From positions 496,001 to 560,000 of the forward strand of contig NZ_FQWC01000001.1 in the NCBI RefSeq assembly GCF_900129555.1: DNA of 64,000 nucleotides. Direction: 5' to 3'. Positions 43,494 through 52,629 of the stretch are shown here, piece after piece. The translations under genes and the position numbers were made by a program. The notes under the pieces were generated by a model, which ran no database searches, was not told the origin of the DNA, and was given only the letters and a program-made list of their open reading frames with translations. The first letter of the stretch is position 1. Every line of letters starts with the position of its first letter. The DNA is from Flavobacterium defluvii (lineage in GTDB: Bacteria; Bacteroidota; Bacteroidia; Flavobacteriales; Flavobacteriaceae).

Positions 43494-45500
43494 TTATTTT
43501 ATTTTGAAACGCAGTCCGGCGTAATACATTTGTCCAAAAATTGGTGCATATGCAACAGAAGCATCAAAATTTGGTCCGAAAGGGTCATTTGTTCCCAAAA
43601 TTGCTTTTTGTTGTTTATAATTTCCAATATTTTCTCCTCCTATATAAACCTCAAAAACTGGCGAAAAAACTCTTGTAACCTGAGCATTCATAACCGCATA
43701 AGAAGGAGAAAAATCAGGAAACTGATCCTGTACAGGATTTGATGCCGTGTACGGAAGCTGTTGTTTTCCAGACCAATTAAAAGTATAATCAAATTTCCAT
43801 TGTTTATTATCGTTTAAGTTTGTTTCGTATTCTAAATTTCCAAGGAAACGATGTTTTGCCTGAAGCGGACGCTGAAAAGTTCCTCTTAAATAATCTGTTT
43901 GAATGTCATAATATTTGTAAGCTGTTCTCAAATTCAAATTATGAAATAACTCATAATTAAATTCAGCCTGAAGACTGTTTGCAAAAGAACTTCCTTTTAA
44001 ATTATAAAACAAAACTTCTTGCGGACTCTGCATCACGTCTACAACAGCCTGATTTTGAAAATCGGTTCTATAGATATCAAATCCGGCTTCGGCATTTTTA
44101 TTGAAAAGTTTAAATTTCTGAGAAAAACTCACGCCATAATTCCATGCAATTTCCGGATTTAAACCATAAATCTTCCCACTGTTATCCAAAATTGAAAATG
44201 TTCTTGAACTAGCAAAAAGCTGTTGGTTTTCGGCAAAAATATTTGCTGAACGTTTCCCTCTTCCTGCAGAAAAACGAATTACACCATTCTTCCACGGATT
44301 GTATCGCACATGTACACGAGGCGTTACAAAAAAACCTAATCGGTTGTGATTATCTACTCTTCCACCCAAAATTATGCTGAAGTTATCTGTATTATCATAT
44401 GTATATTCAAAAAATGCCCCAATTGAATTATCAATTCGGCTATAATCAGTAACATTTACAAATTCCTGATACTGATCGTATGAAAAATTCAAACCCGTCG
44501 TAAATTTATGCATCGTATTATTGATAATCGAATTGAAAATCAAATTCGAATAAAAACTATTCTGATGAATATCATATTGATTTAAACCAAAATACGAATC
44601 TTGTTTATGACTATTGAAAGCATTTTGAAAACCAATACTTTGATACGGCATATCTTTAAAAACGTAACCTATTTTGGTTGAAACGTCAAAACGTTCCGTA
44701 TTGATTTCAGATCCCCAGTGATTTGTTGTGCCGCGATCCCGATCTTTATCAAAATCAACTTCTCCGGTTTGTTTTTTATCATTCATATATCTGAAATTGA
44801 TAAAACTTACCAAACCACTTTCGGCATCATAATATTGGTATCGGTTTAAAATATTGATTTGTTTTCCTAACGGATTATCAAGAAATCCATCATTATTCAT
44901 GTCATTTTTTGCAACACGGGTATTTCCATGAACAAATAAACTTGTGGCCCATTTGTCTGATAATTTTTTATTGAAATGCGTATTCAGTTCAAATCTTGAA
45001 TCGGTAGAACCATAAGCATTCAAGAAAAACGGAATATCGTTTAATGGTTTTAAAAGCTCGGTATTTATTTGTCCCGAAATACTTTCATAACCATTTATAA
45101 CACTCCCCGCTCCTTTTGTAATCTGAACACTTTCAATCCAGGTTCCGGGTGTAAATGACAATCCATAAGCCTGAGATGCCCCTCGAACTGAAGGAATATT
45201 TTCTTCGGTAATCATTAAATACGGACTTGTTAAACCCAGCATTTTGATTTGTTTTGTTCCGGTTAGGGCATCCGAAAAATTCACATCAATGGATGGGTTT
45301 GTTTCAAAACTTTCGGCAAGGTTGCAGCATGCGGCTTTTAAAAGTTCTTTGCTCGTAATTAAAGATGTATTTGCTGTAAGGGTATAGGATTTTTTAATTC
45401 CTTTTTGCTTTTTTGTAACTTTTACTTCCTCTAAATTTTCTTGTGAGAATGCAGAAAACGAAAGCAAAAACATCATAAAAAGCATGATATTTTTTGGCAT
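43494..45500 (-). CDS. TonB-dependent receptor, probably metal-related
   Basis: 668 residues: signal peptide (to SAFSQ, residue 19), plug domain with SYTLTANTSLITSKELLKAACCNLAESFETNPSIDV and VQITKGAGSVINGYESISGQINTELLKP, and a C-terminal barrel ending YAGLRFKIK. The Cys-Cys pair in the plug (about residues 57-58) is rare in TonB receptors and fits a soft-metal ligand or metal complex. Neighbours on the same strand are a HYC_CC_PP protein (113 bp upstream) and an HMA protein (90 bp downstream). The copper link is inference from these cysteine-rich partners. Confidence 0.88.
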   Translation of the reverse strand: MPKNIMLFMMFLLSFSAFSQENLEEVKVTKKQKGIKKSYTLTANTSLITSKELLKAACCNLAESFETNPSIDVNFSDALTGTKQIKMLGLTSPYLMITEENIPSVRGASQAYGLSFTPGTWIESVQITKGAGSVINGYESISGQINTELLKPLNDIPFFLNAYGSTDSRFELNTHFNKKLSDKWATSLFVHGNTRVAKNDMNNDGFLDNPLGKQINILNRYQYYDAESGLVSFINFRYMNDKKQTGEVDFDKDRDRGTTNHWGSEINTERFDVSTKIGYVFKDMPYQSIGFQNAFNSHKQDSYFGLNQYDIHQNSFYSNLIFNSIINNTMHKFTTGLNFSYDQYQEFVNVTDYSRIDNSIGAFFEYTYDNTDNFSIILGGRVDNHNRLGFFVTPRVHVRYNPWKNGVIRFSAGRGKRSANIFAENQQLFASSRTFSILDNSGKIYGLNPEIAWNYGVSFSQKFKLFNKNAEAGFDIYRTDFQNQAVVDVMQSPQEVLFYNLKGSSFANSLQAEFNYELFHNLNLRTAYKYYDIQTDYLRGTFQRPLQAKHRFLGNLEYETNLNDNKQWKFDYTFNWSGKQQLPYTASNPVQDQFPDFSPSYAVMNAQVTRVFSPVFEVYIGGENIGNYKQQKAILGTNDPFGPNFDASVAYAPIFGQMYYAGLRFKIK

Positions 45501-45613
45501 AAAAAAAGATTTTAATATTATTTAGAAATTTATGTTTGGATGTTTCTTTCAAATAAAGAGTACAAACAATTCATTTCAAGCCATAGAAAAAGACTTGATT
45601 CTAAACATTAAAA

Positions 45614-46012
45614 TCAGGAATAAAAAATGTATTGACTATATAATTTGAATAAGGGAGGCGCGTTGGCATCAGAATAATATGCAACGATCTGATTGTTTTT
45701 GAAATTTGGAATTGACAAAAAAGCAATCGGTTTGTATTCCTGAATTACTGCCGGAAATGCAAATTGGAAAAAGAAAACTTTGAAAGTTGCATCGCTTGAT
45801 TTTTTTTCAAATTTTACAACTTTGTCCTTGCAGCAAGATGATTTTTTTTCTTTTTCTCCGCAGCATTTTTTTTCTGGCGATGCAGAAACAGACGTATTTA
45901 AAGATACCGAAGCAATTTTTCCTCCGCAATAATGCACATCAAAGGCAAACCCAATGTTGGAAACCAACAATAGGAACGCTAGAAATAATACTGTGCACTT
46001 TTTTAAACTCAT
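45614..46012 (-). CDS. HYC_CC_PP family small secreted protein
   Basis: 132 residues from ATG 46012. After a signal peptide (KKCTVLFLAFLLLVSNIGFA) the family-naming features follow in order: HYCGG (about residues 28-32), two CC pairs in KKCCGEKEKKSSCCKDK (about 50-65) and the C-terminal APPLFKLY. Function unknown; the five Cys and one His in the mature protein suggest metal binding. It heads the TonB/HMA gene set. A TTG-start extension to 46039 is rejected. The -7 box ends only 4 bases before this ATG, so the mRNA may be leaderless. Confidence 0.87.
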   Translation of the reverse strand: MSLKKCTVLFLAFLLLVSNIGFAFDVHYCGGKIASVSLNTSVSASPEKKCCGEKEKKSSCCKDKVVKFEKKSSDATFKVFFFQFAFPAVIQEYKPIAFLSIPNFKNNQIVAYYSDANAPPLFKLYSQYIFYS

Positions 46013-46016
46013 TTTG

Positions 46017-46024
46017 CAAAAGTA
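46017..46024 (-). promoter_or_regulatory. -7 box of the HYC_CC_PP gene
   Basis: TACTTTTG on the minus strand, full TAnnTTTG match, 4 nt before the ATG; no TTG at the usual -33 distance. Confidence 0.45.
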
Positions 46025-46058
46025 TTTAAAAAGGCTCAAATAAAATTTAAATGAAATG

Positions 46059-46505
46059 TTATTTTTTTAAATTCTGCAACTGATAATAAAATGCCGGAAT
46101 AAACAAAATTACAAATATGGGCTGAATAATAAACCTTCGCACATAAAATAAAAGCCAGCTTTTTTCTGGAAAATATTCAATTATTATAAAAAACATTACG
46201 AATAGAATGACCGAAAAAAAAGCAAACAAAACCGAACTGAAAATCAAAATTCCCTTATCCTTAAAAAGTATATAAATTAAAATAAGAGATAAAGCTGTGT
46301 TTAAAACGAAACGAAACAACAAATTTAAAAAGAGTTTTAAAGAATCGACTTCGGGCAGTTTTATATTATTAAAATCAGATTCGAAATATTCTAAAAAAGG
46401 ATCGTAAAAAAGAGAATTCTCAAAAGCTCTTATTAATCCGAAACAGGAAATAATAAGTATCGAAATGAAAATTTTATTTTTTTGTTCTATTATTTTATTT
46501 AGCAT
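46059..46505 (-). CDS. Exosortase F system-associated protein
   Basis: 148-residue membrane protein with four to five hydrophobic segments (IFISILIISCFGLIRAF, FVLNTALSLILIYILF, LIFSSVLFAFFSVILFVMFFII, FIIQPIFVILFIPAFYY) and the conserved FENSLFYDPFLEYFESDF after the first. It overlaps the xrtF gene by 11 bp, and this pairing defines the family in flavobacteria. It probably forms a complex with XrtF; its biochemical role is unknown. Confidence 0.85.
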   Translation of the reverse strand: MLNKIIEQKNKIFISILIISCFGLIRAFENSLFYDPFLEYFESDFNNIKLPEVDSLKLFLNLLFRFVLNTALSLILIYILFKDKGILIFSSVLFAFFSVILFVMFFIIIEYFPEKSWLLFYVRRFIIQPIFVILFIPAFYYQLQNLKK

Positions 46506-47031
46506 ATTTCGAAAATTTATTCACCCAAATAATCCATAAAACAAAAACGGTTCCGTAGATAATTAACGGAAAAAGAACACCGTGCAACAAGTGATTTTTT
46601 TCGGGAAAATGAAATAAAAGAATGGTCAATAAAGCTATTCGAACAACGTTTAAAATATAGATAAAAACAATTCCGAAAAGAATATAATATAATGTGATTT
46701 TAAAATTTCCTGAAAAAGCGAGTACAAAAGAAATAAAAAGAATTATGACACTTACAGCATTACAGCCTTCAATTATACGAATGATAAAATGATTATTAAA
46801 CAAGACTTCTAACCATGAATTCGAAAGGCTCTTTTGGACTTTCACATCATAATTAAATATTTGAAGTAATTGCTCAACATTACGGCCGACAAAATTTGTG
46901 ATTCCGTCGACTTCATCAGCTTTAAAACTATTCAAATAAAACTTATATAATATCGTTAATACAATATAAGCTGCGAAAAAAGTGCCTATAAAAATTAAAA
47001 AAGGCCTGAATTGGGCTAAATATTTTTTCAA
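46495..47031 (-). CDS. xrtF: Exosortase XrtF
   Basis: Integral membrane cysteine protease/transpeptidase predicted to cut a C-terminal sorting signal from exported proteins, in analogy to PEP-CTERM exosortases. The catalytic triad is visible: C90 in IEGCNAVSV, R131 in NVVRIALL and H150 in NHLLHGVLFP. 178 residues with about five membrane helices. The start codon is TTG at 47031: an in-frame stop lies five codons upstream and no ATG occurs before the conserved part. No protein with a plausible sorting tail is encoded in the window. Confidence 0.9.
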   Translation of the reverse strand: MKKYLAQFRPFLIFIGTFFAAYIVLTILYKFYLNSFKADEVDGITNFVGRNVEQLLQIFNYDVKVQKSLSNSWLEVLFNNHFIIRIIEGCNAVSVIILFISFVLAFSGNFKITLYYILFGIVFIYILNVVRIALLTILLFHFPEKNHLLHGVLFPLIIYGTVFVLWIIWVNKFSKYAK

Positions 47032-47077
47032 CAGATTTTTTTTTCAAATTTATGTATTTTTTGAGTTCAGCTTTAAA

Positions 47078-47085
47078 TACTTTTG
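47078..47085 (+). promoter_or_regulatory. -7 box of the GAF gene
   Basis: TACTTTTG, full match to TAnnTTTG, 17 nt before the ATG at 47103. Confidence 0.5.
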
Positions 47086-47102
47086 TATAAAATTTTCAAA
47101 TC

Positions 47103-47558
47103 ATGACATTTCAGGAATTACAACCAAAAATAAGCGCTATAGTATCTGATAATAATAAAGTTAGAGACGAAAAACTATTAGCTGTATGCCAATTATTAAA
47201 CGAAAATGTAGAATACTACAACTGGGTTGGTTTTTATTTTGCCAATCACGAAAACAAAACACTTCATTTAGGACCTTATGTTGGTGCCGAAACTGATCAT
47301 ACTGTGATTCCGTTTGGAAAAGGAATCTGTGGACAAGTTGCAGAAAGCAATGCTAATTTTGTTGTGCCGGATGTAAAAGCTCAGGATAATTACATTGCCT
47401 GCAGTTTGACAGTAAAATCAGAAATCGTGGTTCCGTTATTTGTAAACGGAGTAAATATTGGACAAATTGATATTGACAGCCACGTAATTGATCCTTTTAC
47501 AGAAGCTGACGAAAGATTCTTAGAGTTTGTTAACCAAGAAGTTGCTAAATTATTCTAG
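47103..47558 (+). CDS. GAF-domain protein, probable free methionine-(R)-sulfoxide reductase
   Basis: A 151-residue stand-alone GAF domain. The pattern FGKGICGQVAES ... VPDVKAQDNYIACSLTVKSEIVVPLF matches the fRMsr enzymes, which reduce free Met-R-sulfoxide with thioredoxin: the catalytic Cys would be in IACS (about residue 100), with the partner Cys in GICG (about 76); WVGFYF near the N-terminus is also typical. Cytosolic, single gene, divergent from xrtF. A non-catalytic GAF sensor is less likely given the two conserved Cys. Confidence 0.85.
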   Translation: MTFQELQPKISAIVSDNNKVRDEKLLAVCQLLNENVEYYNWVGFYFANHENKTLHLGPYVGAETDHTVIPFGKGICGQVAESNANFVVPDVKAQDNYIACSLTVKSEIVVPLFVNGVNIGQIDIDSHVIDPFTEADERFLEFVNQEVAKLF

Positions 47559-47593
47559 AAGAACTATTTTTAATGTATAAAAAATAGGCCTGA

Positions 47594-48289
47594 ATGAAAA
47601 AAAGCATTTTCATAGTATTCCTCTTTCTAATTTCAGCCAATCTATTTGCGCAGATTAACATGGTTTCGAAAAAAATTTTTCTTGACTCGTTAAATCATGA
47701 AACTACGCCTGAAAACTGCGTTTATACGAGAGTTATTACCAACTATTCTCAAAAAAGTGTGAGATATGTTGTTACAGATTTTTATAAAAACGGAAGAAAG
47801 AAAATGACAGGTGCTACTTTAGACAGAGATAATCTGAAAAAAGACGGAGAATTCATTTACTATTATAAAAACGGCGCAAAAGAAGCTGTCGTAAATTATT
47901 CTGAAGATCATAAATCCGGAAAGGAAATTAATTGGTACGAAAACCAAAGCAAAAAATCTGAAAAACAGAATATCTGGGATCCAAAAACAAAAAAATCCCA
48001 AACTTTAATTCTTAATTTTTGGGATTCGGATAAGACTCAAACCGTGACTGACGGAAATGGAGAATATGAGGAAACCGATGGTTTTATAACTCAAAAAGGT
48101 GTTGTTAAAGACGGTCTGAAACAAGGGATTTGGCAGGGAAATGATTTGTTACATAAAACTAGTTTTACAGACAATTATGACCGCGGAATTTTAATTTCGG
48201 GTATAAGTATTGATGAAAACAATATAAAATTTGCTTATTCGTCTTTAAGTGAAAAACAAACCGGTAAGAAAATTCAGAAATCAAAATAA
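47594..48289 (+). CDS. Secreted MORN-variant repeat protein (YwqK-like)
   Basis: 231 residues with signal peptide (to NLFAQ, residue 20) and several MORN-variant/antitoxin-like repeats: DFYKNGRKKMTGATL, GEFIYYYKNGAKEAVVNY, GKEINWYENQSKKSEK, then a GVVKDGLKQGIWQGND unit. Repeats of this kind are found in YwqK-family and other surface proteins of Bacteroidota; they suggest binding rather than catalysis. 35 bp behind the GAF gene, maybe cotranscribed. Function unknown. Confidence 0.8.
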   Translation: MKKSIFIVFLFLISANLFAQINMVSKKIFLDSLNHETTPENCVYTRVITNYSQKSVRYVVTDFYKNGRKKMTGATLDRDNLKKDGEFIYYYKNGAKEAVVNYSEDHKSGKEINWYENQSKKSEKQNIWDPKTKKSQTLILNFWDSDKTQTVTDGNGEYEETDGFITQKGVVKDGLKQGIWQGNDLLHKTSFTDNYDRGILISGISIDENNIKFAYSSLSEKQTGKKIQKSK

Positions 48290-48421
48290 ATTGGTGTTCA
48301 GCAAATTTAGATTTAGTAATTCATAACAATATAAAAGAGAGTATTTTAAATAAAAAAAGGCCTTTTCAAATCATTAAAAAAGATTTTATTGCGTCTTATT
48401 TTTAGATTCTTTTATTTTTTT

Positions 48422-48452
48422 TTGATTTTTCTGTTTTTTTAATCTAATTTTG
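48422..48452 (+). promoter_or_regulatory. rpsO promoter
   Basis: TTG (48422-48424), 20 nt, TAATTTTG (48445-48452); full -7 match. Leader of about 50 nt to the rpsO ATG. Confidence 0.6.
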
Positions 48453-48507
48453 CACCCGTCTTACAAAAGCTGTACGACATACATAAAAATCATTAAATAA
48501 TATTGGA

Positions 48508-48774
48508 ATGTATTTAACTAAAGAAAAGAAAGAAGAAATTTTTGCACAACACGGTGGTGCTACAAACACTGGAAGCGCAGAAGGACAAATCGCATTGTTT
48601 ACTTACAGAATTGGTCACTTAACTGAACACTTAAAAAGAAATCGTCACGATTACAACACTGAGCGTTCTCTTGTACTATTAGTAGGTAAAAGAAGAGCTT
48701 TGTTGGATTACTTGAAAAAGAAAGATATCAACAGATATCGTGAGATTATCAAAGTATTGAATATCAGAAAATAA
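48508..48774 (+). CDS. rpsO: 30S ribosomal protein S15
   Basis: Primary 16S rRNA-binding protein of the small subunit. 88 residues with the S15 signature: HGGATNTGSAEGQIALFTYRIGHLTEHLKRNRHDYNTERSLVLLVGKRRALLDYLKKKD. Followed by a weak terminator and then pnp, the classic rpsO-pnp order. S15 represses its own mRNA in several bacteria; no matching leader fold was identified here. Confidence 0.98.
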   Translation: MYLTKEKKEEIFAQHGGATNTGSAEGQIALFTYRIGHLTEHLKRNRHDYNTERSLVLLVGKRRALLDYLKKKDINRYREIIKVLNIRK

Positions 48775-48783
48775 TCAATATAG

Positions 48784-48811
48784 AAAAGAGGTGCGAGAGT
48801 GCCTCTTTTTG
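48784..48811 (+). terminator. Hairpin with T-run between rpsO and pnp
   Basis: Stem AAAAGAGG / CCTCTTTT with a 10-nt loop, T5 at the end. It may be partial, allowing some read-through into pnp. Confidence 0.7.
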
Positions 48812-48938
48812 TTTTTACATTACAGGCATTTACAAGAAAAAAAGTTTGGTTTTTCATTGGGTTTTAGATAACAACAACTACACACAACAACAACTACAAC
48901 ACAACTAAAACCCATTGTATAATCAAAAAGGAAAATTT

Positions 48939-51083
48939 ATGATTCCACAAGTTTCACAAGAAATTATCGATTTAGGAGATGGAAGAAGCATCTCAATCGA
49001 AACTGGTAAATTAGCAAAACAAGCCGATGGTTCAGTTGTTGTACGTTTAGGAAACTGTATGCTTTTAGCAACTGCAGTATCTGCAAGAACATCAAACCCT
49101 GGTGTTGACTTTTTACCATTAACGGTAGATTACCGTGAAAAATTTGCTGCAGCAGGACGTTTCCCTGGAGGATTTTTCAAAAGAGAAGCAAGACCTAGCG
49201 ATAGCGAAGTATTAACGATGAGATTAGTAGACCGTGTTTTGCGTCCGCTTTTCCCAGACGATTACCATGCTGAAACTCAGGTAATGATTCAATTAATGTC
49301 TCATGACGATGAAGTAATGCCAGATGCATTAGCAGGTTTAGCAGCATCTGCTGCATTAGCTGTTTCAGATATTCCATTTTACAACTTAATTTCTGAAGTA
49401 CGTGTTGCACGTATCGACGGAAAACTAGTAATCAACCCAAGCAGAGCTGAATTAGAAAAATCAGACATCGATATGATGATCGGAGCTTCTTTAGATTCTG
49501 TTGCGATGGTTGAAGGTGAGATGAAAGAAATTTCAGAAGCCGAAATGGTTGAAGCAATTAAATTTGCTCACGAAGCAATTAAAGTTCAAATCCATGCTCA
49601 GCAAAAACTAAGAGCAAAACTTAGTTCTCAGGAATACAGAACTTACGAAGGTGAAGTTGAAGACGAAGCTGTTTACGCAAAAGTAAAAGCTGCCGCTTAC
49701 GATAAATGTTACGCAATTGCTCAGGAAGCTTCTGGAAAAGCAGAAAGAGGAGAAAAATTTGCTGCTGTAAAAGAAGAAGCAAAAGCTTTGTTTACAGAAG
49801 AAGAATATGCTGAAAATGCAGAACTTGCAGGTTTAGTTGGAAAATATTTCTACAAAACAAACAAAGAAGCAGTTCGTAACGTAATTCTTGAAAAAGGAAT
49901 TCGTCTTGACGGAAGAAAAACTACAGAAATCAGACCAATCTGGTGTGAAACTGATTATTTACCTTCTGTACACGGTTCTTCTTTATTTACACGTGGAGAA
50001 ACCCAGGCTTTGGCAACTGTAACTCTTGGAACTTCAAGAGAAGCAAACCAAATCGATTCCCCATCTGAACAAGGTGAAGAAAAATTCTACTTACACTATA
50101 ACTTCCCTCCTTTCTCAACTGGTGAAGCAAAACCATTAAGAGGAACTTCAAGAAGAGAAGTTGGTCACGGTAACTTAGCTCAAAGAGCTCTTAAAAATAT
50201 GATTCCTGCAGATTGTCCTTATACAATTCGTGTTGTTTCTGAGGTTTTAGAATCTAATGGTTCTTCTTCTATGGCAACAGTTTGTGCCGGAACAATGGCT
50301 CTTATGGATGCCGGAGTTCAAATGACAAAACCAGTTTCTGGTATTGCAATGGGATTAATTACTGACGGTGAGAAATTTGCTGTATTGTCAGACATTTTAG
50401 GTGATGAAGATCACTTGGGAGATATGGACTTTAAAGTAACAGGAACTGCCGACGGTATTACTGCCTGCCAAATGGATATCAAAATCGAAGGATTGCGTTA
50501 TGACATTATGGAACAAGCTTTAGCTCAAGCTCGTGACGGACGTTTACATATTTTAGGAAAATTAACTGAAACTATTGCAACTCCAAGACCAGAAGTTAAA
50601 GCTCATGCACCAAAAATTATTACCAGAACTATTCCTGGAAGTTTCATTGGAGCATTAATTGGACCTGGCGGAAAAGTAATTCAGGAATTACAAAAAGCTA
50701 CTGGAACTACTATCGTAATCAATGAAGTAGACGAACAAGGAGTTGTTGAAATTTTAGGAACTGATCCTGATGGTATCAAAACAGTATTGGCTAAAATTGA
50801 CGCGTTAACTTTTAAACCACAGGTAGGAGAAGCTTACGAAGTAAAAGTTATTAAAATGCTTGATTTTGGAGCTGTTGTAGAATATACTTCTGCGCCAGGA
50901 AACGAAGTATTACTTCACGTATCTGAATTGGCTTGGGAACGTACAGAAAATGTTGCCGATGTAGTTAAAATGGGAGATGTTTTCCAAGTTAAATATCTAG
51001 GAATTGACCCTAAAACTAAAAAAGAAAAAGTGTCTAAAAAAGCACTTGTTCCAAGACCTCCACGTGAGGACAAAAAAGAGTAA
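48939..51083 (+). CDS. pnp: Polyribonucleotide nucleotidyltransferase
   Basis: 3'-5' exoribonuclease (phosphorolytic) of the degradosome, also able to add tails. Two RNase PH domains (first at residues 10-140, second from [37 protein letters not shown]), the alpha-helical linker, KH domain ([20 protein letters not shown]) and C-terminal S1 domain ([20 protein letters not shown]). 714 residues from ATG 48939, which has an A-rich GGA upstream; the in-frame TTG at 48915 is rejected. Long AC-rich leader (ACAACAACTAC words, 48870-48910). Confidence 0.97.
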   Translation: MIPQVSQEIIDLGDGRSISIETGKLAKQADGSVVVRLGNCMLLATAVSARTSNPGVDFLPLTVDYREKFAAAGRFPGGFFKREARPSDSEVLTMRLVDRVLRPLFPDDYHAETQVMIQLMSHDDEVMPDALAGLAASAALAVSDIPFYNLISEVRVARIDGKLVINPSRAELEKSDIDMMIGASLDSVAMVEGEMKEISEAEMVEAIKFAHEAIKVQIHAQQKLRAKLSSQEYRTYEGEVEDEAVYAKVKAAAYDKCYAIAQEASGKAERGEKFAAVKEEAKALFTEEEYAENAELAGLVGKYFYKTNKEAVRNVILEKGIRLDGRKTTEIRPIWCETDYLPSVHGSSLFTRGETQALATVTLGTSREANQIDSPSEQGEEKFYLHYNFPPFSTGEAKPLRGTSRREVGHGNLAQRALKNMIPADCPYTIRVVSEVLESNGSSSMATVCAGTMALMDAGVQMTKPVSGIAMGLITDGEKFAVLSDILGDEDHLGDMDFKVTGTADGITACQMDIKIEGLRYDIMEQALAQARDGRLHILGKLTETIATPRPEVKAHAPKIITRTIPGSFIGALIGPGGKVIQELQKATGTTIVINEVDEQGVVEILGTDPDGIKTVLAKIDALTFKPQVGEAYEVKVIKMLDFGAVVEYTSAPGNEVLLHVSELAWERTENVADVVKMGDVFQVKYLGIDPKTKKEKVSKKALVPRPPREDKKE

Positions 51084-51116
51084 TCAGATCTTAGTTTACT
51101 AAAGGTTTATTCATAG

Positions 51117-51151
51117 AAAACCCCAATTCATTTAGTTGAATTGGGGTTTTT
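51117..51151. terminator. Bidirectional terminator behind pnp
   Basis: 14-bp stem AAAACCCCAATTCA / TTGAATTGGGGTTTT (one A offset at the loop), T5; also suits the minus-strand gene ending at 51160. Confidence 0.9.
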
Positions 51152-51159
51152 AAATTTAA

Positions 51160-51777
51160 TTATTGGCGATATACTATTCCAAACATTAAATTTTGTGAAC
51201 CATAATTCTTTTCTACCTGGTCATTAAACAATCTATATGGCGACCACTGATAATGACATTGTAATCCTGTATTTCTATAATTCAGCTTAATTCCTTGCGA
51301 TAGATAAAATGTAGTCAAAACTTCTTTTGTATGTTCTCCGTCTCCAAATTCTAATTCTTTTGGAGCATTATAAAAATTTAAAGCCAAACCAATTCCAGAA
51401 TTCCATTCTAAATTAAAATCTGTTTTTCGTTGAGATAACGGAATAACTTTTGCAAAACGAGTCCCTATATTTATTGCAAAGTGACTTGATTTGTATTGCA
51501 CAACAGAATCCCGATATTTAAAATTGACATTTACAGGGTTTTCTGGTACAAAAAAATTAAATCCAAAATCTACAAAATCTTCTCGATTTAACTTATTTCT
51601 AAACCAAAATCCAAATGAAGGCGAAAGGTCAAATTTATTAGAAAGTTTACCAATTGGCTGTACAAAACCAGCCTCAACATAAACTCTTTCATAATCATTA
51701 GATGAATTTTGAGATTGATTTTGAGCAAATGCAAATTCTGAAAACATTAGAACGAACAGTAATAAAAATCCTTTCAT
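51160..51777 (-). CDS. Outer-membrane beta-barrel protein, small
   Basis: 205 residues with signal peptide (to AFAQ, residue 19) and alternating strands (YVEAGFVQPIGKLSNKFDLSPSFGFWFRNK, FVDFGFNFFVPENPVNVNFKYRD, HFAINIGTRFAKVIP) ending MFGIVYRQ, typical of small barrels of Bacteroidota. Three bases behind the LA_2272-type gene on the same strand, so they share a transcript. Function unknown. Confidence 0.75.
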   Translation of the reverse strand: MKGFLLLFVLMFSEFAFAQNQSQNSSNDYERVYVEAGFVQPIGKLSNKFDLSPSFGFWFRNKLNREDFVDFGFNFFVPENPVNVNFKYRDSVVQYKSSHFAINIGTRFAKVIPLSQRKTDFNLEWNSGIGLALNFYNAPKELEFGDGEHTKEVLTTFYLSQGIKLNYRNTGLQCHYQWSPYRLFNDQVEKNYGSQNLMFGIVYRQ

Positions 51778-51780
51778 AAT

Positions 51781-52524
51781 CTACCAGTTTAAAAAAGGCA
51801 TTGACCTTTTATTATTTATATTCCAAAGTCCCAATTGAAAACCTTTTGAATTTGACTTGTTCAAAATTCCAATTTGCACACCTTTATTAATTCTGGTTTG
51901 ATTAAAAATTCCCAAGTGCAATCCCTTTAATTGATACGATTGGTTATATATACCAACCGTTGAGCCTGTCAAATCATTATTTGCATTATAAATCCCTACT
52001 GAAAGTCCGTTTTGATGACCAATAATAGTTCCTAAAACAGTAACCGAAAATCCATTAAAATTGTTGAATTTATTTCCAGCAGAAATATTTAATCCGTTCA
52101 TATTAGTCGTGGTAAGAAAACATCCCGTACTAATATTTAATCCATTCAATTTCAAATCAGGAGCACAATTCATATTCTTAATTTTATAATAATCTTCAGT
52201 ATTTTTAACACTGTCTGATTTTTTATTATTCCGAATAATTTCCGGCAGATATACTAATGACATAAAAGCCATTAAAGCGCCTACAGCTGGTGCAGGATTA
52301 GCCTCTATATTTATGCCATTAATGATTTGATAATCGATATTTTTATTCTCCAAATGTCCTAGCCCTAATACAAGCCCGTTTACTTTATCTGTTTTTTTAG
52401 ACATTGGCGAAAGACTGAAAATCTGCGAATGCAATGGTATCGAATCATTTGCAATTAAAACTGAATTCTGGGCATAACAACATCCAAAAACAAAATTCAG
52501 AACTATTAAAACCGATGTTTTCAT
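51781..52524 (-). CDS. LA_2272-like surface repeat protein
   Basis: 247 residues with signal peptide (to CYAQ, residue 19). The second half is a run of about eight units of about 20 residues, each with the core GL-x-hydrophobic-G: GLNISTG, GLNISAG, GFSVTVLG, GLSVGIYNA, GSTVGIYNQ, GLHLGIFNQ, GVQIGILNK, GFQLGLWNI. Such repeats fit a beta-solenoid or a surface barrel. Family naming (LA_2272 surface repeat) is from memory of this pattern. Divergent from an HTH regulator; the palindrome at 52610 may control both sides. Confidence 0.78.
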   Translation of the reverse strand: MKTSVLIVLNFVFGCCYAQNSVLIANDSIPLHSQIFSLSPMSKKTDKVNGLVLGLGHLENKNIDYQIINGINIEANPAPAVGALMAFMSLVYLPEIIRNNKKSDSVKNTEDYYKIKNMNCAPDLKLNGLNISTGCFLTTTNMNGLNISAGNKFNNFNGFSVTVLGTIIGHQNGLSVGIYNANNDLTGSTVGIYNQSYQLKGLHLGIFNQTRINKGVQIGILNKSNSKGFQLGLWNINNKRSMPFLNW

Positions 52525-52606
52525 AAATCATTTTATTTTAAAATTACAAAGTAAACGTATTGCATTTATCACATACTGATTTGTGCAAACCAATAAAATA
52601 TTTTTA

Positions 52607-52628
52607 TATATTTGCGATTATCGCAAAT
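52607..52628 (+). promoter_or_regulatory. Perfect palindrome over the promoter and start of the HTH regulator
   Basis: ATTTGCGATTATCGCAAAT (52610-52628), 9-bp arms around one T. It overlaps the -7 box TATATTTG (52607-52614) and ends one base before the ATG at 52630. A dimeric repressor bound here would block the promoter, and in RNA the same hairpin would hide the start region. Autorepressor operator is the likeliest reading. Confidence 0.65.
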
Positions 52629-52629
52629 T

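Noticed and set aside
48290..48507. AAAAAGGCCTTTT words ahead of rpsO as terminator or S15 leader fold
   Set aside because: The short GGCC symmetry is embedded in A/T runs without a stable stem plus T-run, and no S15-type pseudoknot was found.
48915..48938. N-terminal extension of pnp from TTG
   Set aside because: Eight additional residues not typical for PNPase; ATG 48939 has an A-rich GGA ribosome site and fits the family.
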